From contig JALNZE010000024.1 of the NCBI GenBank assembly GCA_023229465.1, positions 1-48,217 of the forward strand: a stretch of 48,217 nt of DNA, read 5' to 3'. Of this stretch, positions 41,962 through 48,217 are shown in pieces. Below the pieces are notes generated by a model. It had not been told where the DNA came from. It was given only the letters and a program-made list of their open reading frames with translations, and did not search any database. The position numbers and the translations under genes are program-made. Source of the stretch: Chitinophagaceae bacterium. GTDB taxonomy: Bacteria; Bacteroidota; Bacteroidia; Chitinophagales; Chitinophagaceae. Numbering within the stretch: the stretch's first letter is position 1; the number at the start of each line of letters is the position of its first letter.

Positions 41962-42693
41962 TTAATTCTCGATCAAGTTGGCTCCGATGTATACCGTTGC
42001 ACCAGCATCTTCGAGAATAGATTTGAATAATGTGGACGTTAGCATAAAGTATTCATTAGTCAGACTTGAATAGGGTTTAAAAACGAAATACACTTTTACG
42101 TTCTGCAAATTTCCAGGCTTTATAGCCTGCATAAAACGGTTCTTAATCTCATTGGGATTCGATTTCAACTTAGTACGACTGGCGGTATCATATATTGAGA
42201 ATATGGATGAATTCTCGAATAAATCGGAATACACAATTAGTGCCTTGATTTTTGCATCCATCGAGCCTATTCTATTAGCTTCCAACATGACGCTACGATA
42301 GATACTTGATTTTGGCCTTCCCGACGGTTGTTTTGAGATATTCGTAATTGCACTGTCAATTTTTAGCGTAAATGATTTTATCTCTTTATCCCGTTCTATT
42401 GGATTTGATATAATGGTAATTCGCGTAGGTAGCTCCAGATCAGATATGTGATTATAGTCGAAGTCCGAAATACTTTGGGTACGAAGACGTATATGGTTCC
42501 ATTTGTTTTCTTCCAGATGAATTGGCAATAGTATCTCTTCAAGAGTAGGAGCGATAGGTAGTGTATCTGTCTTATCAATTAAGACTGATTCAACAATATT
42601 GCCTCCTATTTTGTAATGAGGCAACCTAACTATGAAGAGAACTACAAGAGACGCTAGAGTTATAAGGGTTATTATTCCTATATTGGTTTTCAT
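41962..42693 (-). CDS. membrane-anchored vWA-like protein of the mobilisation operon
   Basis: The 243-residue protein has an N-terminal membrane helix (GIITLITLASLVVLFIV, residues about 6-22) and a soluble domain. ITIISNPIERDKEIKSFTLKIDSAITN, SIYRSVMLEANRI, ALIVYSDLFENSSIFS and LTNEYFMLTSTLFKSILEDAGA resemble the alternating strands of a von Willebrand A-type fold, with YSDLFENS in the position of the second metal loop, though the DxSxS motif is absent (SNPIE instead). Proteins of this look occur on Bacteroidota mobile elements. Function unknown. Confidence 0.5.
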   Translation of the reverse strand: MKTNIGIITLITLASLVVLFIVRLPHYKIGGNIVESVLIDKTDTLPIAPTLEEILLPIHLEENKWNHIRLRTQSISDFDYNHISDLELPTRITIISNPIERDKEIKSFTLKIDSAITNISKQPSGRPKSSIYRSVMLEANRIGSMDAKIKALIVYSDLFENSSIFSIYDTASRTKLKSNPNEIKNRFMQAIKPGNLQNVKVYFVFKPYSSLTNEYFMLTSTLFKSILEDAGATVYIGANLIEN

Positions 42694-42704
42694 AAAAGTT
42701 ATTT

Positions 42705-43802
42705 TTAGTTTAAGAGATTGAATTCCTTATCAGATGCCACCGGAAGTATTCCATGTGGATGCTTAAAACATTCGGGAAAAGCTCCGTCAGTTCTTTTGGT
42801 TACGTTTTCGTGTTTGAATTTGCCTACGGCTTCATCATAAAACGCATCAATTTTTTCAAACAATTCCTTTTCGCAGTGTGCTACTTCGCCGTGAATTTTT
42901 ACCGCCTTCACTTTTTCATTGATCAGGTTGTCATGTTGTTGAACTAACAGATTCTTTTGTTTAATACTCTTTTTTATATCATCCTCGATTGCTTCAACAT
43001 GGGATATTTGTTCGAGTTCTGCTTTAGTAGGGAAAAAGAAGAATACTAATAGGGCAGAAGCGACAACCAGGAGCATATTGATCGCAGCAAAAGAAAATGG
43101 GTTTAGTATTATAAAGGGTATGTCTGAGGCCACTCCGTTGTGTGCAAAGTAGTACCGCATCGTACCGAGGACGAGACTAAACAATGTAAACGCGGTCAAG
43201 GCTATGATGCAGTATCTTTTTCTGAGGCGTGGATTCTCCACTTCTCTTATAAAGAGTACCGCTGTTTTGGCTGCATAAATTTGAGCGAGGCCGATTACCA
43301 CACCTACGATCAGCGCAACAATTACGATATCTCCGATTTTAAGAAAACAGGATATGGTTAATAGGCATTCTGCCAAAGCAAATAACACCAACAGCCATTT
43401 ATGCTTCTTATACCCAGTATATCGGCTGTTTATCTGTATGCGATCTTTATCGGTTTCTAGGTTTTTAATTTTATCTCCCTCTTTTACAATGGCTTCTTTA
43501 GTAGCATTGATTTTTTCATCAAGCGGAGTGACCCCTACCGTGCCTAAAAATCTCTGGAGTGTACCCTTTAGTTTAATTGATACCTCACTTCGTAGAGATT
43601 TATATTGACCCATAATTGAAGTCAAATACCAATCTAACGTAGACTCCCCCGGCGCCGGCAGGTTCTTATCGGCAAATGATCTTGCTTCGAGTAACACTGA
43701 TGATTGAATGATTTGTTGATGTGTTTTTGTGATCTCAAGGTTAAGTTGATGAACCAGGTCATCGACATAAATAAGGCGTGGTGTTGATTGAAACGTTTTC
43801 AT
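42705..43802 (-). CDS. membrane protein with four helices and coiled coils
   Basis: The 365-residue protein has an N-terminal coiled coil (about 80-125), four hydrophobic helices (about 135-153, 157-182, 196-215 and 232-252, the last VVASALLVFFFFP), and a second charged coiled coil (about 258-340). I do not recognise a family. It is one of the seven genes of the mobilisation operon (gaps of 11 and 30 bp to its neighbours) and might be a membrane scaffold for transfer. Confidence 0.6.
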   Translation of the reverse strand: MKTFQSTPRLIYVDDLVHQLNLEITKTHQQIIQSSVLLEARSFADKNLPAPGESTLDWYLTSIMGQYKSLRSEVSIKLKGTLQRFLGTVGVTPLDEKINATKEAIVKEGDKIKNLETDKDRIQINSRYTGYKKHKWLLVLFALAECLLTISCFLKIGDIVIVALIVGVVIGLAQIYAAKTAVLFIREVENPRLRKRYCIIALTAFTLFSLVLGTMRYYFAHNGVASDIPFIILNPFSFAAINMLLVVASALLVFFFFPTKAELEQISHVEAIEDDIKKSIKQKNLLVQQHDNLINEKVKAVKIHGEVAHCEKELFEKIDAFYDEAVGKFKHENVTKRTDGAFPECFKHPHGILPVASDKEFNLLN

Positions 43803-43832
43803 AATTGATGGTTTAATGGTGATAGAAATGGG

Positions 43833-44078
43833 TTAACAATGGATTGATTCTTCGTCTTGTTCAAAATCAAGAACAACGACACCCTTCAGCCCATCAGGTG
43901 TTTCAAGCCAATAGACAATGGTTCGGGTAAGAATACATGGGTGTGGTTCGGGGTGGGCCTCACGAATAGAGCAACTCGTAGGGTGAAGCTTGCAATGGAC
44001 GTTTCCGTTTTCGAAATAGAAGTTCAGAAGATAGCCAGCGTTGGCGGCTTTTTGCAGTTCTGTTGTTGACTGTTCCAT
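43833..44078 (-). CDS. 81-residue protein of unknown function
   Basis: The product has a short N-terminal helix (QKAANAGYLLNFYF), several cysteines and histidines (VHCKLHPTSCSIREAHPEPHPC, positions about 31-52) and a beta strand pair ending LDFEQDEESIHC. The clustered Cys and His residues could bind a metal, but no known finger pattern is seen. It appears to be the first gene of the mobilisation operon (30 bp before the next). Confidence 0.55.
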   Translation of the reverse strand: MEQSTTELQKAANAGYLLNFYFENGNVHCKLHPTSCSIREAHPEPHPCILTRTIVYWLETPDGLKGVVVLDFEQDEESIHC

Positions 44079-44362
44079 AAAAAGGATTTAGAGGTTATAT
44101 AATCCTCGGAACAGCAAAGGGAGAGTATTTACATTTCTGTATATAACTGTATAATAATCAATAAGTTGCATTGTACCTTGTGAATACTATGCAATTAATC
44201 CTTTCGGCTGATTCCGAACAGGGTGAAGTCACCAGAAATGGTGACTTTTTTTAAGGTGACTTCATCCTACTACAAAGTTTAGAATTACTTATTGTCGCGT
44301 GGGACGCTGTAGGCTGAGATGCGGAAATTGACCTGTGAAAGCCGGAAATAGAGATTGAATAT
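44079..44362. other. 284-bp gap with three mutually complementary segments
   Basis: Segment A GGGTGAAGTCACC (44221-44233), B TGGTGACTT (44239-44247) and C GGTGACTTCATCC (44255-44267). A pairs with B as AAGTCACCA-GAAA-TGGTGACTT followed by a T run (44246-44252), a typical plus-strand terminator, or with C in a longer hairpin. No plus-strand gene ends here, so this might be a small RNA or a terminator for either neighbour. The rest is AT-rich and probably holds the promoter for the 43833-44078 gene, which I cannot mark. Confidence 0.5.
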
Positions 44363-45103
44363 TTATGAAATGCCCTTAAGTTTTATGACAGAATCCTTAA
44401 AAGTCCTAGATATTTCAATTTTTTGACCATTTGGCATATTAGCAATCCAACCCTCATTAAAATATGGCTCATGTTCATTAAAAAAATCAACATTAAGAAT
44501 ACAGTTTTTATTGCATTTGACAAATCTGTCATTTAATCGCTCGTTAAGTAAATTAGTTAACCCAGTTTTTTGTATTGCTACGAGATTATTGTTGCCATTT
44601 TTGCGGTAATGAAAATAGGAGAGTTCATTCTGGTATTCGATATAAAAAATATCTGTTTTAGGAACTAAGAATTTTTTAGCTGACGGTAAGTCTTCAAACA
44701 ACGCAATGAATTGTTCAGGCTCTCGTTTTGCAGTAAATGCTTTTTCAAGATCTAAGATCATTGCGCAGATTTTTTCTTTAGAAATCGGCTTTATTAAAAA
44801 GTGAGTATAATCTGAGTTTACTACTTTTTCATAATGCTTATCCCCATAACTGCTACAAAAAACTATTTCCCCGATATTTAAAATGGGAACTCTGCCGGGA
44901 ATGTCAAACCCAAAGCCATCAGGTAATTCAATATCAAGTATAGTTACCTCAAAGCTCTCTTCTAAAAGTAAATCAATGGCATGGTTGAACGTACTTACCG
45001 TTTTCGTTACAACAAGCACATGAGGCTTTTCGTCCAAATAGAAACGTAAGTCCCTTAAATTGTCAGGATTGTCTTCAACAATCAAGGTTTTATATTTCTT
45101 CAT
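44363..45103 (-). CDS. LytTR response regulator
   Basis: The 246-residue regulator has a receiver domain (about 1-125, phospho-acceptor D57 in TILDIELPDG, the conserved Lys in FLIKPISK near residue 106) and a C-terminal LytTR DNA-binding domain (about 140-240, KTDIFYIEYQNEL, RFVKCNKNCILNV, IEISRTFKD). It overlaps the upstream kinase gene by 14 bp, so the pair is co-expressed. It is the only two-component system in the window. Confidence 0.93.
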   Translation of the reverse strand: MKKYKTLIVEDNPDNLRDLRFYLDEKPHVLVVTKTVSTFNHAIDLLLEESFEVTILDIELPDGFGFDIPGRVPILNIGEIVFCSSYGDKHYEKVVNSDYTHFLIKPISKEKICAMILDLEKAFTAKREPEQFIALFEDLPSAKKFLVPKTDIFYIEYQNELSYFHYRKNGNNNLVAIQKTGLTNLLNERLNDRFVKCNKNCILNVDFFNEHEPYFNEGWIANMPNGQKIEISRTFKDSVIKLKGIS

Positions 45104-47435
45104 ACGGGAGTTTAAATTCTATTTCTGTACCGGTGACTGCTGAACTTTTAATCTTAAAAACATCATCAGGGTTAAAAATAACTCCCTTCATCGTAAAACT
45201 CATATACACGCGATCACGAAGCATACTGAGAAAATGTTTATCAGCTACAAGTAATTCAATATTGCTAACGCCTTCTCCATTGTCAGAAACTTTGCAACAA
45301 ACAATTTTATCTTCTTTAGATATTGATATGCTGAAACGGGGATTTTCTGTTTCGGTAAATGCTTTTGACGAATTTTCATATAGGGGCGCAAATATGCCTG
45401 TCAGAAATGAAATGGAATCCGGTTGGATGCCCTCAAATGCATCTTGTATTTCTATATTTTTATTATCATATATTTTTTCAGTTTCAACAAATAATTTAAA
45501 ATTTCGGAGTTCTTTACCAAGCGACGGCTTATCATCCAAAAGTAACATGTAGAACTGGCTAAAATAAGTGCTTGTTTTTTCGCAGTATTTTACTGCCCTA
45601 TCTACCTTATCGATTCGATGGCTTCTCAATAATATTTTAATCTTCGAATAATGATTTCCCAAGTTGTGATTTTGAATGGCCGACCTTAAGGTCAAATCGG
45701 AATTAGCGGATTGCAGCAATTGAGTTCGAAACTCTAACAATTTATTTGATTTATCTTTGTCCCTCTTTCGAAAAATAATTACCATTATAATCAGTATTAT
45801 CAATACTGCGGTAAAAAAAATCAACCCCATGTTTTGGTTTGAAATGTTTTCTTTTGACCGTTTTTCTAGTGCAACTTCTAAATCTTTTGTGTTATCAATC
45901 CAAAGGGTCATAGCACCCGATTCAGCTTCTAACAATGATGAAAATTCTTCCGTTTTGCGATTTACTGACATAGCTGATTCTAATTCATAGTAAGAAGCGG
46001 AGTCCTTTTTGTTCAGAACCTTGAAAATTTTTGACTTTAGGTGTAATGCATTATTCCTCGATCGAGAATATTGGGCGATATTGAATTGGTTGTCATAAGT
46101 GACATTGTAGAGTAATGTGTTTGCACACATCAAGGCTGAATCATATTTATTTAGATTATAGAAGGCGTCACCTTTATAAGAAATAGCCCTATAGTATTCA
46201 AATCGATTATTAGTTTTTAGTGCCAGTGCAATTGCAATATTAAGCAGAGTCATTGCCTGTTGTTCTTTTTTAAGCACTGAATATGTAAAGGCGGCTGAAT
46301 AAATACCATCGTATATGTCGTTAATGTTAGCGTTTAAATAGGCAGATGCCAACGCGTACAAGTTGTATGATAAAGCGGCGACGTGTTTATTTTCACTACG
46401 GAGCATCGTTGCTATCGAAGTTAAGTATGTGAAATCACCTGGTTGTGTATGTTGTTTTTGTTTGAGAAACCACATTGATAAGTACTTCAATAATATCGCT
46501 TGCTGTAAATGACGTAAAGCAGTATCCACGTTGTAGTAACCGAGGTCAGTAAGTAAGTAAGCTCGGTTGGATATATAATTTGAAAAGACACGGTACAAGC
46601 CCGCGCTATCTCGAGAAGCGGCGTAGTAGTGATATGCGCTTGCGTAATATTTATTCTGTTTTATCATGCTTGGAATGCTAGCACTCGAAAAAAGATCCGC
46701 AATTTTTTCACATACGATGCCCTGAGCGTTTTGTGTGACTATACTATCTTTATTAGAAAAATAAAAATCACGTTTTGCAAAATAATACACTGACATTGCT
46801 GCCTCGGGTATTTGATATTGTTTCGCAAACTCGCCTATATAGACATATGCTTCACCCCGTTCATAGAGGCCATTAATTTTATCTGCTTCCAGGCGAGCTT
46901 TATTACATATAGCAGTGACGTCGTAGAGACTTTTATCCAGTAGCATATTTATCCTTAAAAACCATAGTATCAACCATACCTTTTCTTTTGAAATTGGTAA
47001 GGCATCTATTTCATTCCAAATCACATTTATTTCATCCCCACTGATGGGTTTCTTTTGTCCAAATGTTTGAATTTTTTTGAAAATTGGGTGAGCAGTCATT
47101 TCTATGTCAACAACAATTTGGACTACGGGGGCATCTTTTGTCTCTGTAACAAGAATTTCTAATTGTTTTATGAGAAATGGATATATTTTTGTCAAAAGTA
47201 TATCTTCTTTTCTTCCTCCTTTTTCATAAACTAACCTAAAATCGCTCTGTGATAGTTTAATAAAATAATTTAGTATGGAGTCGCCTTCTTTCGGCGAAGT
47301 TTCGATGTCTAATAAAGTGAACTCAGTTTTATGGCCATTAAAAACATTGACTTGCGAAAAGCAATTAAATGATAATAGTGTAACAAGAAATATAGAGAAT
47401 TGCATGAGAATTTGCACTATTCTATAGTTTTTCAT
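45090..47435 (-). CDS. LytS-type sensor kinase with an extracytoplasmic TPR-like region
   Basis: The 781-residue kinase has an N-terminal signal (FSIFLVTLLSFNCFSQ), a helical TPR-like sensor region (about 130-510), one membrane helix (NMGLIFFTAVLIILIIMVIIF, about 540-560), a coiled coil, a phosphoacceptor His in QNHNLGNHYSKIK, and an HATPase domain (about 670-781; PLYENSSKAF as N box, VSDNGEGV as G box). It is likely to phosphorylate the adjacent LytTR regulator. Presence in a mobile element is unusual in my experience. The exact start is open; ATG at 47402 is a shorter alternative. Confidence 0.88.
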   Translation of the reverse strand: MKNYRIVQILMQFSIFLVTLLSFNCFSQVNVFNGHKTEFTLLDIETSPKEGDSILNYFIKLSQSDFRLVYEKGGRKEDILLTKIYPFLIKQLEILVTETKDAPVVQIVVDIEMTAHPIFKKIQTFGQKKPISGDEINVIWNEIDALPISKEKVWLILWFLRINMLLDKSLYDVTAICNKARLEADKINGLYERGEAYVYIGEFAKQYQIPEAAMSVYYFAKRDFYFSNKDSIVTQNAQGIVCEKIADLFSSASIPSMIKQNKYYASAYHYYAASRDSAGLYRVFSNYISNRAYLLTDLGYYNVDTALRHLQQAILLKYLSMWFLKQKQHTQPGDFTYLTSIATMLRSENKHVAALSYNLYALASAYLNANINDIYDGIYSAAFTYSVLKKEQQAMTLLNIAIALALKTNNRFEYYRAISYKGDAFYNLNKYDSALMCANTLLYNVTYDNQFNIAQYSRSRNNALHLKSKIFKVLNKKDSASYYELESAMSVNRKTEEFSSLLEAESGAMTLWIDNTKDLEVALEKRSKENISNQNMGLIFFTAVLIILIIMVIIFRKRDKDKSNKLLEFRTQLLQSANSDLTLRSAIQNHNLGNHYSKIKILLRSHRIDKVDRAVKYCEKTSTYFSQFYMLLLDDKPSLGKELRNFKLFVETEKIYDNKNIEIQDAFEGIQPDSISFLTGIFAPLYENSSKAFTETENPRFSISISKEDKIVCCKVSDNGEGVSNIELLVADKHFLSMLRDRVYMSFTMKGVIFNPDDVFKIKSSAVTGTEIEFKLPYEEI

Positions 47436-47520
47436 TTTTGTATTTTTACGATCAGCAGCTTAAAAGTTAATTCTATTTTTTAGGAAATCAAAGGTTTATT
47501 AACTGAATACTTTGCAGTTT

Positions 47521-47556
47521 ATAAAGAGAAAACCCGCTGATACTAATCAACGGGTT
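47521..47556 (-). terminator. terminator after the ArdC remnant
   Basis: On the minus strand AACCCGTTGAT, loop TAGT, ATCAGCGGGTT and a T-rich tail form an 11-bp stem with one G-T pair, starting 25 bp after the stop of the metallopeptidase frame. Confidence 0.85.
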
Positions 47557-47580
47557 CTATATTACCCCCAATTCCTAATC

Positions 47581-48141
47581 TTAGACTTTAGCTTTCTGCA
47601 GAATGTGATCAACTGCGTGTTGAGCGCGATTGCTTGCCTGCAAGATGAATCGCTTATCATTCCTCAAAACAGAAAGCCAGCCAGCGATATATGCGGCACT
47701 AGCGTCTATCAGTTCATTATCAATTCCGCAAATAGAATCAAGGAAGCAGGCGCCGATTTCCGCTGTAAGCTCTTCCAGACTGTAGGACTCTTTGCCTAAG
47801 TTGGCCGTTTCCATTACTTCTTTGCGGTTAATGCGGGATTGATGGCCTGTACTATGTATCAGCTCATGAAATAAAACTGAATGATAGCTTTCTACATTTT
47901 TGAATTTCCCTGGTTTGGGCATGTTAATAAGATCATTGGAGGGATCATAGTAGGCCTCTTGCTTCTTGTGGACGATTTGGGGGGCGTTAACCATGCCATT
48001 TACGATAAGATCGCACTCTCTAAGAGTGCTAATTTCGTTATCCGAAATCTTCTGATCAAGCCATTGCGGTAAGTCCGAACATTGAGCGACATTATTAATG
48101 AGAGCATAATTTAGTGATACATTAAAATTTATTTTGTATCT
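47581..48141 (-). pseudogene. ArdC-type antirestriction protein, N-terminal domain missing
   Basis: The frame has homology to the zincin metallopeptidase half of ArdC proteins: HELIHSTGH (HExxH zinc motif), then LEELTAEIGACFL, YIAGWLSVL and RAQHAVDHIL. Codons upstream of the internal ATG at 47994 are open and look related (CDLIVNGMVNAPQIVHK) back to a stop at 48142, but contain no ATG, GTG or TTG start. The N-terminal ssDNA-binding domain of about 150 residues is absent. From 48149 a gene runs the other way. The gene thus seems to have lost its 5' end, perhaps by insertion or deletion; the internal ATG at 47994 could still yield a 137-residue protein. Confidence 0.75.
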
Positions 48142-48148
48142 TTATGAG

Positions 48149-48217
48149 ATGATAATGATAAAAAAGCGAGGCAGCAAAGACAGCCAGGAAACAAAAAGGA
48201 AGTTGGCGGTAGATTTT
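48149..48217 (+). CDS. 5' end of a probable TetR-family regulator, cut by the window edge
   Basis: From ATG at 48149 (or 48155) the plus strand reads IKKRGSKDSQETKRKLAVDF, the typical start of a TetR-type regulator (basic, then ETKRKL). Only 23 codons are visible. TATCTTTA just upstream resembles a -7 element but lies too close to be sure. Confidence 0.4.
   Translation, partial: MIMIKKRGSKDSQETKRKLAVDF

Larger units (their letters stand above)
34264..48217. mobile_element. integrated mobilisable element (left part), inserted at tRNA-Phe
   Basis: From the tRNA 3' end to the window edge the gene content changes to mobilisation genes (relaxase, MobC-like, coupling protein), an excisionase-like HTH gene, an ArdC remnant and accessory genes, and the DNA looks richer in A+T than the core. 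The tRNA position suggests site-specific integration. No integrase, no second copy of the tRNA 3' end and no mating-pair genes are seen, so the right end and the integrase must lie beyond 48217, or have been lost. The precise left boundary within 34230-34335 is not fixed. Confidence 0.7.

Noticed and set aside
1..48217. CRISPR arrays, cas genes, transposase or IS ends, rRNA genes
   Set aside because: No regularly spaced repeats, no DDE or HUH transposase frame and no rRNA-like stretch were seen on either strand.

Overview
The window looks like a chromosome segment of a Bacteroidota bacterium, most probably a Chitinophagaceae-like member of the Chitinophagales. The signs are a DUF2480 gene, a Rho factor with a long disordered insert, a LytTR two-component pair whose kinase carries TPR-like repeats, a YbeY with the H-x4-CGFNDK form of its metal motif, and promoters of the Bacteroidota TTTG-N19-TAnnTTTG type. 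The taxonomic placement is inference from gene content; there is no rRNA here.

Positions 1-34263 are core chromosome. The left part (124-12877) runs entirely on the minus strand. It holds uvrB, a truncated phytase-like esterase, an exported M28 peptidase, an exported amidase, mgsA, a PlsC-type acyltransferase, recA, a redox/sulfur operon (thioredoxin, split YgaP-like membrane proteins, rhodanese), a Crp/Fnr regulator and nadA. A 602-bp AT-rich gap (12878-13479) then separates nadA from a plus-strand PpiD-like foldase. The gap contains five 8-of-9 matches to the DnaA box and is a candidate replication origin. The rest of the core (13480-34263) carries DUF2480, an NTF2-like protein, polA, two exported amidohydrolase-family genes, a lipoprotein hydrolase, mnmG, an HNH-like gene, a CAP-domain protein, ybeY, feoA, nadD, rho, asnS and a tRNA-Phe(GAA).

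The tRNA-Phe marks a sharp change. From about 34264 to the right edge the DNA reads as an integrated mobile element, richer in A+T by eye, and its far end is not in the window. It contains (i) a four-gene cluster at 34458-37829: an sce7726-type PD-(D/E)XK protein, a beta-family protein, an XRE-ImmA/IrrE fusion and a DUF6932 nucleotidyltransferase-like protein; (ii) an excisionase-like HTH gene with a small charged partner; (iii) a mobilisation operon on the minus strand (relaxase, MobC-like protein, VirD4/TraG coupling protein, a 55-aa protein translationally coupled to it, a vWA-like membrane protein, a four-helix membrane protein and an 81-aa protein); (iv) a LytTR two-component system; (v) the C-terminal remnant of an ArdC antirestriction protein; and (vi) the first codons of a TetR-like gene at the right edge.

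The observations most worth following are the four-gene cluster at 34.5-37.8 kb as a possible undescribed defence or toxin-antitoxin system, the DnaA-box-rich gap at 12.9-13.5 kb, and a perfect 20-bp inverted repeat at 38720-38780 beside the relaxase that may belong to oriT.
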